Below are positions 1 through 7,975 of a stretch of DNA of 64,000 nucleotides, in pieces. Location of the stretch: NCBI GenBank assembly GCA_963711725.1, contig CAVQFO010000042.1, forward strand, positions 62,001 through 126,000. Direction: 5' to 3'. The stretch's first letter is position 1, and each line of letters begins with the position of its first letter. Under the pieces are notes generated by a model. The model searched no databases, was not told the DNA's origin, and worked only from the letters and a program-made list of their open reading frames with translations. The DNA comes from CAVQFO01 sp963711725. Lineage in GTDB: Bacteria > Pseudomonadota > Gammaproteobacteria > Nitrococcales > Aquisalimonadaceae. The translations under genes and the position numbers were made by a program.

Positions 1-954
1 GAATTGAGGGTGTCCCACGAAGAAGCGCTGTCCATGAACGAGGAGCTGCAAAGCGCGAACGAGGAGCTGGAGACATCCAAGGAGGAACTGCAGTCGCTGA
101 ACGAAGAAATGAATACGGTCAACAGCGAGCTGCAGAACAAGGTCGATCAGCTCGATCAGGCCTACGGCGATCTCGACAACCTGCTCAAGAGCAGCACCAC
201 GGCGACCGTGTTCCTGGACCGTGAGCTCCACATCCGGTTGTTTACACCGAACTCCCGGAAGATCTTTCGCCTGGTGCCCGGCGATATCGGGCGCCCGCTG
301 GACGACATCAATTCCGATGTGGACGACCCGGAACTGTTCGAAGATCTCCGCGCGACGCTCGAATCAATGGCCGTCTCCGAGAACGAGGTCCGGACCAAGG
401 GTACGGGGGGCGAAGTTCAGTGGTACTTGCGCCGGGTTTCGGCCTATCGTGCCTCGGACGAGGCCGTGGACGGCCTGGTGATTACCTACGCTGACGTGAC
501 GCGCCTCAAGGCCTCCGAGGAGAAACTCCGCCGACTGACCGCGGAACTCGAAGACCGGGTTCGCGAAAGGACCCGGGCACTGCGGGAGCATATCGCGGCC
601 CAGGAGAAGGCCACGCGGGAGCGGGACGCTTTCTTCGAGCTTTCATCGATCCCTTTCTTCATCGCTGATCGCAACAATCGATTCGTTCGTCTCAACCTGG
701 CATGGGAAAAGGAATTCGGATGGACTCTGGACGCCCTGTACAAAGCGCCCCTGACCGACTTCATTCACCCGGATGACGTCGACGAATTCGCGCGTCACCT
801 CGGGGCTCTCAACGCGGGCCTGGAAGCGCGCGCCGAACTGACCGCCCGGCTCAAGGGCAAGGACGACGCGCAGCACACGCTGAAATGGGAAGTCCGTCGC
901 GACGAACTGGGGTTCCTGTTTGGCGCCGTCCGGGAGGTCGCGCCCCAGCCGTGA
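1..954 (+). CDS. CheB/CheR-fusion-type PAS signalling protein, 3' part (cut by window edge)
   Basis: The reading frame is open from base 1, so the gene starts upstream of the window; 317 residues are visible. It opens with a charged coiled coil of repeated ELQSxNEELExSKEELQSLNEE type, the linker that follows the CheR methyltransferase half in CheB-CheR fusion proteins. A PAS domain (about 50-165), a second coiled coil (about 170-210) and another PAS domain (about 215-310) follow. No kinase, GGDEF or HTH domain comes after them, so PAS ends the chain. The likely role is cytoplasmic sensing linked to chemotaxis-like methylation. The missing N-terminus makes the CheB/CheR assignment an inference from the linker. 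Confidence 0.75.
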   Translation, partial: ELRVSHEEALSMNEELQSANEELETSKEELQSLNEEMNTVNSELQNKVDQLDQAYGDLDNLLKSSTTATVFLDRELHIRLFTPNSRKIFRLVPGDIGRPLDDINSDVDDPELFEDLRATLESMAVSENEVRTKGTGGEVQWYLRRVSAYRASDEAVDGLVITYADVTRLKASEEKLRRLTAELEDRVRERTRALREHIAAQEKATRERDAFFELSSIPFFIADRNNRFVRLNLAWEKEFGWTLDALYKAPLTDFIHPDDVDEFARHLGALNAGLEARAELTARLKGKDDAQHTLKWEVRRDELGFLFGAVREVAPQP

Positions 955-992
955 ATGGATCAGTACTTTCCTAGGGGGATACTGATCCATTC
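953..992. terminator. perfect 13-bp inverted repeat at the end of the PAS gene
   Basis: GAATGGATCAGTA (953-965) is exactly complementary to TACTGATCCATTC (980-992), with a 14-nt loop. The left arm starts inside the TGA stop codon of the upstream gene. No T-tract follows, so this may be an RNA-stabilising hairpin or a protein-binding palindrome rather than a standard intrinsic terminator. Confidence 0.5.
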
Positions 993-1094
993 CCACGGCC
1001 GCGCCGACGCTCCCGCCCTTGAATCACCTCGCCCCGATCTCACCTCTCCGGACAGTCCAAGGCATTCATCGCGGACCCCAGAGGAGGCGCAGCC

Positions 1095-2075
1095 ATGGTC
1101 ACCCTCGTCACGGAAAAGGAACTGCGGCAGTGCGTGGATATCGGCAGTGAGAGCCTGAACGCCGTGCGCGCCGGTTTCGAACAACTGGCGGTGGGCAAGG
1201 CGACCATTCCTCCCATCATGGGCCTGGAAATCCCTGAACGGAACGGCGCCGCCGACGTCAAAGCCGCTTACATCAGCGGCTGGGACAGCTTCGCGATCAA
1301 ACTGTCCACCCGCTTCTTCGATAACGCCCAACGCGGACTCAGCACCGGCAGCGGGATGATGGTGCTGGTCGACAGCGATGTCGGCAAACCGGTGGCGTTA
1401 ATGCTGGATAACGGTTATCTGACCACCGTGCGCACCGCCCTGGCCGGGGCCCTGGCGGCGGAGTATCTGAGCCCCGAAAGCATTCAGAACGTGGCGGTGA
1501 TTGGTTCCGGCAGCCAAGCCTGGTGGCAACTGCGCGCGCTTTCCCTGGTACGCGAGTTCGGCGCCGTGAGCATCCACGGACGCGACGCGGAACGGGCGCG
1601 GCAATACGCGGAACGGGTGACCGCGACGCTGGGCGTGGCGGCAAGAGCCGTGGACAGCGCCGAGGAAGCCGTCCGCGGCGCCCAGGTGATCCTGACCACC
1701 ACACCGGCGCGGGAACCCGTGGTGAAGGCCGACTGGGTTCAGGCCGGTGCGCACGTGACAGCCATGGGTTCGGATGCACCCCACAAGAACGAACTGGAGC
1801 CGGCGCTGCTGGGCAAGGCCGACTTGCTGGTGTGCGACCTGACCAGCCAGTGCCTGCAGCGCGGCGAGCTGCGCCATGCAGTGGAGGCCGGCGCGGTCAG
1901 CGAGGACAAGGTGACGGAGCTGGGCGACATCATCGGCGGCAAAGCCCCCGGCCGCGAAGGCAACGGCCAGACCACCGTATGCGATCTTACCGGCGTGGGC
2001 GTTCAGGATACGGCCATTGCCCGCTGGGCCCTGGAGCAGGCCCGGGCGGCCGATTTGGGGCGGGAGATCGTCTGA
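1095..2075 (+). CDS. ornithine cyclodeaminase / mu-crystallin family protein (EutC-like)
   Basis: This 326-aa protein has the full length of the ornithine cyclodeaminase/mu-crystallin family. An AGGAGG ribosome-binding site lies 7 nt before the ATG. The N-terminal half carries the family signature ADVKAAY...FAIKLSTRFFDN and GYLTTVRTALAGALAA. The Rossmann segment VAVIGSGSQAWWQLRAL (about 135-150) binds NAD(P). The pattern is close to the ectoine-utilisation cyclodeaminase EutC, but no other ectoine catabolism gene is adjacent, so the substrate is not fixed. Other members of the fold reduce cyclic imines or make amino acids. It stands alone, with yajD convergent downstream. Confidence 0.85.
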   Translation: MVTLVTEKELRQCVDIGSESLNAVRAGFEQLAVGKATIPPIMGLEIPERNGAADVKAAYISGWDSFAIKLSTRFFDNAQRGLSTGSGMMVLVDSDVGKPVALMLDNGYLTTVRTALAGALAAEYLSPESIQNVAVIGSGSQAWWQLRALSLVREFGAVSIHGRDAERARQYAERVTATLGVAARAVDSAEEAVRGAQVILTTTPAREPVVKADWVQAGAHVTAMGSDAPHKNELEPALLGKADLLVCDLTSQCLQRGELRHAVEAGAVSEDKVTELGDIIGGKAPGREGNGQTTVCDLTGVGVQDTAIARWALEQARAADLGREIV

Positions 2076-2091
2076 CCGACGCTCGGCGGAC

Positions 2092-2469
2092 TCAGTCCTT
2101 GCTCTTCAGCAGATCCGCCAGCCCGGCCAAGCCCTTGTGGGTGGCGCCGGAACCGCTCTGATCCTCCGAGCTCACGCCGTGGCGCCGGGCATCCAGGTAT
2201 TTGGCATGCTCGTTGTCGTGGCAGTACAGGCAGAGCAACTCCCAGTTGCTGCCGTCGGGCGGGTTGTTGTCGTGATCGTGATCCCGGTGGTGCACCGTGA
2301 GCTCACTGAGGTTGGCGCGGGTGAACTCCCGGCCGCAGCGCCCGCACACCCAGGGATAGAGCTTCAGGGCCTGCTCGCGGTAGCCCTGTTCACGCTTGAC
2401 GCGGGACTCCTGGGTGGCGGCCACCAGACGGTCGAGACGGGTGCTGTCGGGTCTTTTCGATTCGGACAT
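2092..2469 (-). CDS. yajD: YajD family HNH nuclease
   Basis: A 125-aa protein of the YajD type. It has a CGRCG zinc-knuckle, then the HNH core TVHHRDHDHDNNP and LCLYCHDNEH, giving a beta-beta-alpha metal nuclease fold. The start chosen is MSESKR; the frame is open further upstream, but that part overlaps the small gene before it and looks like a shadow. The only ribosome-binding-like stretch before the start is a weak GGGAAA. It follows the basic 49-aa gene by 31 nt, a pairing that is common in gammaproteobacteria. The biological substrate of YajD is not established. Confidence 0.85.
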   Translation of the reverse strand: MSESKRPDSTRLDRLVAATQESRVKREQGYREQALKLYPWVCGRCGREFTRANLSELTVHHRDHDHDNNPPDGSNWELLCLYCHDNEHAKYLDARRHGVSSEDQSGSGATHKGLAGLADLLKSKD

Positions 2470-2500
2470 TGCCGTTTCCCACGGGGAACGCGGTGTCGGG

Positions 2501-2650
2501 TTACTCGGTTTTCTCCTCGGACGCGGCCGGTGCCTCGTCCTCGTCGGGGGCGTTCTTCTTGTCCAGCTTGCGCTGAAGCTTTTCTTCCTTCTTTCGCTTC
2601 TTTTCCAGTTCCCGCTGGCGTTTCTCGAATCCAAAGTTGGGTTTTGCCAT
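2501..2650 (-). CDS. small basic Lys/Glu-rich protein upstream of yajD
   Basis: A 49-aa protein that begins MAKPNFGFEKRQRELEKKRK and ends in an acidic tail (DEDEAPAASEEKTE). The first two thirds form an extremely charged K/R/E/Q helix; the last third is acidic. It resembles the small MAKPNYSFEKRQ-type hypothetical proteins encoded beside yajD in many gammaproteobacteria. It probably shares a transcript with yajD. The function is unknown; a nucleic-acid-associated role is only a guess from its charge. Confidence 0.7.
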   Translation of the reverse strand: MAKPNFGFEKRQRELEKKRKKEEKLQRKLDKKNAPDEDEAPAASEEKTE

Positions 2651-2779
2651 GATGTGCTCGCTTTGATGACGGATGGCCGGGCTCCCGGCTTCCGCCGCGA
2701 TCGGTCTTGATCCCAGTTTATCAGCAACACACGCCGGGAGGGGACCGATATCCCAGGGAGACCCAGCGGTCGCCCGAAC

Positions 2780-3571
2780 CTATTCCTGGTCGAGCTCGAC
2801 GGCGAACTTGCGGCTCATCAGCTTCAGGTAGAGATCCGGCGCCAACCGCCAGAGATGGCTTGCGAACACCGAGAAACGATCCGAATAGACCCGGCGCTGC
2901 CTGCGCTCCAGGGCATGCACGATCCGGCGGGCCATCCAGTCCGCGTCCTTGGGCGTCCCCATCGTGGAGCGGGGATGGCGGGCGGGCCGGCCGTCGAAAC
3001 CCAGGGCATTCCGCTCGATGGGGGTATCCAGGAAGCTGGGGTAGGCCATCAGCACGTGCACGCCGTGGCGGCGCTGCTCGCACCGCAACACCTCGAAGGA
3101 CTGGGTCAGTGCGCTCTTGGAGGCGCAATAGGCCGTCCGCCCCAGCACCGGCATCCAACCGGCCATGGAGCCGATATTGACGATGCTGCCCGAATGCCGC
3201 TGGATCTGGGGAAGGGCCGCCAGGGCCAGTTCCAGCGGGGCCTGCCAGTTGACCCGCATGACCCGGCGCATTACCGCGGGATTGGTCTTGCCGGCAAGCG
3301 AACGATGGGTGATGCCGGCGTTGTTGACCAGTACAGCCACGCCGCCGAATCGCTCCTGGGCCAGTTCCAGCAGCTCGGCCTGGTGATCCGTGGCGGTGAT
3401 GTCCCCGGCCAGCCAGGCCACCCGTGGATCCACCCCCAGTTCCGCGACGCTTGCACGCAGGCTATCGGCATTGACGTCCGCAAGCACGAGCTCGTCGCCG
3501 CGTTCGCGAAACACCTTGGCCAGGGCCTGTCCCAGGCCACCGGCGGCACCGGTGATCAACACGCAGCTCAC
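2780..3571 (-). CDS. short-chain dehydrogenase/reductase (SDR)
   Basis: A 263-aa classical SDR with the cofactor motif TGAAGGLG (about 7-14), NNAG (about 87-90), the catalytic Ser in NIGSMAG, and YCASK (Tyr and Lys). The start codon is GTG. It overlaps the TGA of the preceding epimerase gene by 3 bases (GTGA), so the two are translationally coupled. The ADV segment after the glycine motif suggests an NAD-type acceptor Asp. It is the last gene of the flavin-monooxygenase/BASS/epimerase operon, which suggests oxidation or reduction of an alcohol or ketone formed by the upstream enzymes. The substrate is unknown. Confidence 0.88.
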   Translation of the reverse strand: MSCVLITGAAGGLGQALAKVFRERGDELVLADVNADSLRASVAELGVDPRVAWLAGDITATDHQAELLELAQERFGGVAVLVNNAGITHRSLAGKTNPAVMRRVMRVNWQAPLELALAALPQIQRHSGSIVNIGSMAGWMPVLGRTAYCASKSALTQSFEVLRCEQRRHGVHVLMAYPSFLDTPIERNALGFDGRPARHPRSTMGTPKDADWMARRIVHALERRQRRVYSDRFSVFASHLWRLAPDLYLKLMSRKFAVELDQE

Positions 3572-4506
3572 AACTCACCCCGGGCGCGGGCGTTTTCCAC
3601 GTAGAAACGAAAGGTCTGTTCCGAGGTCTTCTCCGGACGATAGCCGAATTCCTCCTTCAGCCGCCGGTTGCTCAGCACCGGACGGTAACGCAGGAAATCC
3701 ACCTGCTCCGGCCCGTAGCGCCCCACCCCCAGGCGCCGCCCGCACCACAACGCCCCCCGGATCAGCCACGCGGGCAGCGCGCGCACCGGCTTGTCCAATA
3801 TGGCGGCGAGTTGATGCACGGTGAGGGCGCCGTCGCCGGCCATGTTGTAGATGCCCGTGCGATCCTCGCGGATGCCCAGCTCGATGGCGCGCACCACATC
3901 CTGATCCCAGATGAACACGAAGGGCGAATCGCTGCCGCGGATGGCGATCATGCGCCGCGCCTTGAACAGGTTGGTGATGAGGTTGCTGGTGCCGGCACCC
4001 AGAATGGTCCCGGGGCGAAAGATCAGCTGTGCCAGCTGCGGATGGTCGTCCCGATAACCGGCCAGCATTTCCTCGATCCGGCGCTTGTGGTCCGCGTAGG
4101 CGAACACGGCGTTGCCACGCAAGGCGTCGTCCTCGTCGATCCACTCCGGGTTGTCGGGGTGATAGCCGTAGGCCGCGCCGGAACTGGTGACGGTAATGTG
4201 GCCCACGCCGGCGGCGAGACAACACTGCAGCACGTTGCGCGTGCCGTTGACGTCGATGTCGTAGTCCCGGGCGCGGTCGGCGCCGGCGTCCAGCACCGAG
4301 GCCAGGTGTACCACGTGGGTCACGCCCTCCTCGGCCAGGAGTTTGCCCAGCGCCGGATCGCGCACGTCCATTTCCCGGACCGGGAATGACAGGTCGTCCC
4401 GGGCGCGGATATCGGTGCCCACGACAGGCAGATCCGTCGCCAGCCGCTCACCGAGCAGGCTTCCGATATAGCCGGCCGCGCCGGTAATCAGGATTTTCTT
4501 CGTCAC
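3568..4506 (-). CDS. NAD-dependent epimerase/dehydratase (extended SDR)
   Basis: A 312-aa extended SDR. It begins VTKKILITGAAGYIG (Rossmann glycine motif), has HLASVLDAGADRARDYDIDVNGT, and a TSSGAAYG segment. The usual YxxxK catalytic pair appears as YADHK (about 140). The GTG start is chosen because GGAGG and AAGGAA lie just upstream; an in-frame ATG at 4524 that forms a TGATG overlap with the previous stop is an alternative. It lies between a BASS transporter and an SDR in one operon. Sugar-nucleotide epimerase activity is not implied; many such proteins act as dehydrogenases or reductases of steroids, lactones or phenylpropanoids. Confidence 0.85.
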   Translation of the reverse strand: MTKKILITGAAGYIGSLLGERLATDLPVVGTDIRARDDLSFPVREMDVRDPALGKLLAEEGVTHVVHLASVLDAGADRARDYDIDVNGTRNVLQCCLAAGVGHITVTSSGAAYGYHPDNPEWIDEDDALRGNAVFAYADHKRRIEEMLAGYRDDHPQLAQLIFRPGTILGAGTSNLITNLFKARRMIAIRGSDSPFVFIWDQDVVRAIELGIREDRTGIYNMAGDGALTVHQLAAILDKPVRALPAWLIRGALWCGRRLGVGRYGPEQVDFLRYRPVLSNRRLKEEFGYRPEKTSEQTFRFYVENARARGEL

Positions 4507-4523
4507 GTTCCTTGCCTCCGGCA

Positions 4524-5459
4524 TCAATCCCCGCGCGCGCCCTCGGCGGAGGACGCCCGCGCCTCGGCCCAGGCGGTGCGACGCGACCAGATGTTGGCGA
4601 GCGTCAACCCCGCCACCAGATGCCATACCCCCCAGAACGAGGTAATCAGCATCATGCCGCCGGCGTTGGGCATGAAGGTGAACAGGATCACCAGCCCCAG
4701 GCCGGAGTTCTGGATGCCCACCTCCAGGGTTACCGCGCGGCGGTCCGCCGTGGGCAACCGCAGCAGGTAGCCCACGGCCGCACCCAGCCCCAGTGCAATG
4801 CCGTTGTGCAGCACCACCAGCCAGAAGAAAGTGTCGAACCGATCCAGGAACAGGGCATAGTTGTTGTAGAAGGCAATCCCCACGAACGAGAGGAACACCA
4901 GCAGCGCCACGATGCGGAAGGGCTTCTCGCTGCGGGCGACGAAGCGCGGGAAACGGTGGCCGGTCCACATGCCCAGCAACAGCGGCAGGCCCAACACCAG
5001 CAGCACCAGCATCAGAATCTGGGTGGAGCTGACCGAGATATCGGTGAGCAGGCCCCGCGTGTAGGGATTGAGCCAGCCGTACAGGGCGAAATTGAACGGG
5101 GTCATTACCGTTGCGGCCAGGCTGGAAACGGCGGTCATGCTCACCGACAGCGCCGCGTTGCCCCGGCCCAGCCAGGTCATCACGTTGGAGAACGTCCCGC
5201 CCGGGCAGGCCGCCACCAGAATCATCCCCAGGGCCAGTTCCGGTTCGATGTGAAACGCCCAGGTGAACAGGCAGGTCGCCGCGGGCAGCAGCAGGAACTG
5301 GGCGGCGAGCCCCGCCAGAGGCGCCCGGGGATCGGCCAGCACGCGCTTGAAGTCGGCGGGCTTCAGGGTGAGCGAGACCCCGAACATCATGCAGCCCAGG
5401 ATGATGTTCAACAGCACCAGGCTGGCAGGATTGAAATGGATCGGCAGCGGACCGGTCAT
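4524..5459 (-). CDS. bile acid:sodium symporter (BASS) family transporter
   Basis: A 311-aa inner-membrane protein with about nine or ten hydrophobic helices. The BASS family signature is clear: ACPGGTFSNVMTWLGRGNAALSVSMTAVSSLAA (about 84-116, the first crossover region with its GG and sodium-site residues) and EVGIQNSGLGLVI (about 247-259). The family moves organic acids such as bile salts, pyruvate or pantothenate with sodium. A GAGG ribosome-binding site precedes the ATG, and the gene starts 9 nt after the flavin monooxygenase stop. Together with the oxygenase, epimerase and SDR, it probably imports a steroid-like or aliphatic carboxylate that the operon degrades. Confidence 0.88.
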   Translation of the reverse strand: MTGPLPIHFNPASLVLLNIILGCMMFGVSLTLKPADFKRVLADPRAPLAGLAAQFLLLPAATCLFTWAFHIEPELALGMILVAACPGGTFSNVMTWLGRGNAALSVSMTAVSSLAATVMTPFNFALYGWLNPYTRGLLTDISVSSTQILMLVLLVLGLPLLLGMWTGHRFPRFVARSEKPFRIVALLVFLSFVGIAFYNNYALFLDRFDTFFWLVVLHNGIALGLGAAVGYLLRLPTADRRAVTLEVGIQNSGLGLVILFTFMPNAGGMMLITSFWGVWHLVAGLTLANIWSRRTAWAEARASSAEGARGD

Positions 5460-5468
5460 GGCTATGCC

Positions 5469-6810
5469 TCAGGCTGAAGAACGGGCCGAAGAGTTGGAGG
5501 ACGCACTGTCGGGCGCCAGGCCCGCCCGCAATTCCCGCGCGTGGTCACGCACCGCCTTGCGGTAGGTGTCCTTGTGGACGTAGTAGGCCATGCGATCCAG
5601 CTTCAGATAGCGGAAACCGCCGGTCATCGCCGTGGTCGCCTTCCGCCGCTTGGTTTCCCGAAATCTTTCGGCGACCGGGGCCCCCGCCGCAAGCTGCCGG
5701 ATGAACAGCGCCACAAGCTCGGCCTGTTCGTTGCGCCCCTCCCAGCCCAGACCGGACGCCTCGATCATGCCCATCATGAACAGGTGGTCGTGCTCCGGGT
5801 GGAACACGTTCAGATACAGCCTCGGTGCACCGGCATTCTCGGGCCAGTTGAGGTGCGCGCGATCGATGAACGGATAGTCCAGCTTGTAGCCCGTGGCGAG
5901 CAGCACCACGTCGTACTCGCCGCGCTCGCCGTCGGTGAAGGTCACCGTATGGCCGTCGATGGCGGCGATGTCCCGTCGGGGCATGATGTCGCCGTGGCCG
6001 ATGTGGTGCAGAACCAGGGAGTTCATGACCGGATGGGATTCGTACATGCGGTAGTCCGGATCGGGCAGGCCGTAGTCGGACGGTTTGCCCATCACCAGGC
6101 GGATCAGCCCGCCGTCCACCCACTGCTTCAGGCGGCGGGGCAGCTTGATCTTGCCGCCGATGGTATCGATGGGTTTGCCGAACAGGAACTTCGGCACGAA
6201 GTAGTAGCCCCGGCGCACGGACATGTCCACGCGACGCCGCATGGTGCACGGCGTCCACGGCAATGTCCGCGCCGGAATTGCCGCAGCCCACCACCAGAAC
6301 GCGTTGCCCGGCCAACTGCTCCGGCGACTTGTATTCGCTGGAGTGCATCACCCGCCCGGCAAACTCGCCCGGCAGTTCGGGGATATTCGGGTGGTGAAGC
6401 GTGCCGTTGGCGATCAGCACACCGTCGAACCGCCGGGTCTGCCGCTCGCCGCCGCTCTCGGTGGTCACCGACCAGGCGTCGCCGTCCGGCTCCACCTTCA
6501 CCACACGGGTATTGAATTCGTAGCGGCGGTAAAGATCGAAGTGGCGCGCGTAGTCCCGGAAATAGCGCCGCATCTCCGCATGGTGTGGATAGGGCGCCAC
6601 CGACTCGTCCATGGGGAACTCGGCGAACTCGGTGGTGGTCTTGGAGGAAATCAGATGCGCCGTCTGGTACATGGTGCTGTGGGGATTGTCGATATCCCAC
6701 AGCCCGCCCACGTCGGCATGCAGTTCGAAGCCGATGAACGGGATCCCGTACTTGTCCAGATTGCGCGCCGAAGCCAGCCCCATCGGGCCCGCGCCGATAA
6801 TCGCGTACAT
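5469..6810 (-). pseudogene. flavin-containing monooxygenase, frameshifted
   Basis: This is the first gene of the operon. The N-terminal part has GAGPMGLA (FAD site) and the FMO fingerprint FAGRVMHSSEYKSP followed by VVGCGNSGADIA (NADPH site). After DAVHHA, near 6235-6245, the correct continuation RRVDMSVRRGYYF is in another frame; removing one G restores a single chain of about 447 aa ending at 5469. The second half is well preserved (ATGYKLDYPF). Family members oxygenate ketones (Baeyer-Villiger), long alkanes or N/S compounds. Because both halves look intact, a sequencing error or a very recent mutation is likely. The GGAGGAGCG before the ATG is a strong ribosome-binding site. Confidence 0.82.
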
Positions 6811-6967
6811 CGCTCCTCCGTCGTCCCTCCAGGGAGACCGTCGTCTCCCCGGGATTATTGGTATGATTTTTATTCAGCCTAAAACATCCGGCGCGCGACG
6901 TATCGGCTAATACGAGACCTCGCCGCGGTTAATTCGGGACGCCATATTGCGTCCGGCGGACCCAGAA
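6811..6967. promoter_or_regulatory. divergent promoter region between monooxygenase operon and AraC regulator
   Basis: This is a 157-bp gap between divergent genes. It contains an AT-rich island (about 6856-6893, around TTGGTATGATTTTTATTCAG) in otherwise GC-rich DNA, as expected for promoters and an AraC-type operator. No exact -35/-10 pair can be fixed by eye. The arrangement suggests that the AraC protein controls the operon. Confidence 0.45.
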
Positions 6968-7957
6968 ATGTCCCAGACCCCGACAGTGACCCTTCATTTC
7001 AGCCAGGCCATTCTTCAGGCCTGCGATCGTCTGGGCATCCACCTGCCCAGGCCGCTGCTCGCCTCATTGAAGGAACACCCGGCGCGGGTGCCGCTATCCG
7101 CGCAGGATGAGATCTGGACGGCCATCGACGCCGCCCAGGACGATCCCTTGATCGGGCTGCGCATCGGATTCGAAATTCAGGTGGGACACTTGGACAGCGC
7201 CGGTCTGCTGCTGATGAGCTGCGAGACACTGGGCGACGCCCTGCACGCCTTGCTGGAGTATTTCCCCATCATCAGCGAGGGCAGCGCGGTCGATGTCGCG
7301 GCGGAACGCGGAGACGTGCGAATCCGCTACAGCCCGTGCTACGAAGCCTGCCAGGGCACGCGCGCCGAGGCCGTGATCGGCTGCATCGTCCATCTCTCCC
7401 GCTGGATGACCGGTGAAACGCTCTCACCCACGGAAGTGACGCTGCGGCACACGGCCCGGGCCGATCCATCCCGCTATGAAGCCCTGCTGGGCTGTCCCGT
7501 TCGCTTCGGCGCCGCCGACTACACCCTGACCTACAGCGAGCGCGATCTCGCGGCGCCGCTGATCCAGGCCAACCCCGTGGTGCGCGAACACCTCCAACGG
7601 GTCGCCGATCAGATGCTCGCGGCCCTTTCCGATTCGTCGTTCTCGTCCCAGGTTCAGGCCTTGGTCAACCACCACCCGCGTTGGGGCAAGGAACGCATCG
7701 CCGATCTGCTGGGCATCAGCGGCCGCCACCTCAATCGACGGCTGGCGGACGAGGGAAGCTCCTTCAAGCTGATTCGGGATGCCACGCTGCAGCGGATGGC
7801 GATGGAGCGGTTGCGCGGCGGGGAGAATTTGCGTGATATCGCCGATGCGCTGGGGTTTTCGGACGAAAGCGCATTCGCCAAGGCGTTCCGGCGCTGGACC
7901 GGAATGAGCCCGGCCCGGTTCCGCAGGAGCGGTGAAGCCAGGGAAGCCCGCACCTGA
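6968..7957 (+). CDS. AraC family transcriptional regulator
   Basis: A 329-aa regulator. The N-terminal two thirds is an Arabinose_bd-type ligand domain (PLIGLRIGFEIQVGHLDSAGLLLMSCETLGDAL), as in OruR/ArgR-like AraC proteins. The C-terminal AraC DNA-binding domain holds two HTH units (WGKERIADLLGISGRHLNRRLADEG and LRDIADALGFSDESAFAKAFRRWTGMSPARFRR). The ATG at 6968 is chosen over a TTG seven codons upstream because homologs start at a MSQTP-like position. It is divergent from the flavin monooxygenase operon and is its likely activator. The inducer is unknown. Confidence 0.88.
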   Translation: MSQTPTVTLHFSQAILQACDRLGIHLPRPLLASLKEHPARVPLSAQDEIWTAIDAAQDDPLIGLRIGFEIQVGHLDSAGLLLMSCETLGDALHALLEYFPIISEGSAVDVAAERGDVRIRYSPCYEACQGTRAEAVIGCIVHLSRWMTGETLSPTEVTLRHTARADPSRYEALLGCPVRFGAADYTLTYSERDLAAPLIQANPVVREHLQRVADQMLAALSDSSFSSQVQALVNHHPRWGKERIADLLGISGRHLNRRLADEGSSFKLIRDATLQRMAMERLRGGENLRDIADALGFSDESAFAKAFRRWTGMSPARFRRSGEAREART

Positions 7958-7975
7958 AGGCGACACCCCTCTCGA

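Noticed and set aside
4512..5477. Plus-strand open frame opposite the BASS transporter
   Set aside because: Gln/Arg/His-rich antisense frame with no hydrophobic pattern; the transporter motifs on the other strand are decisive.
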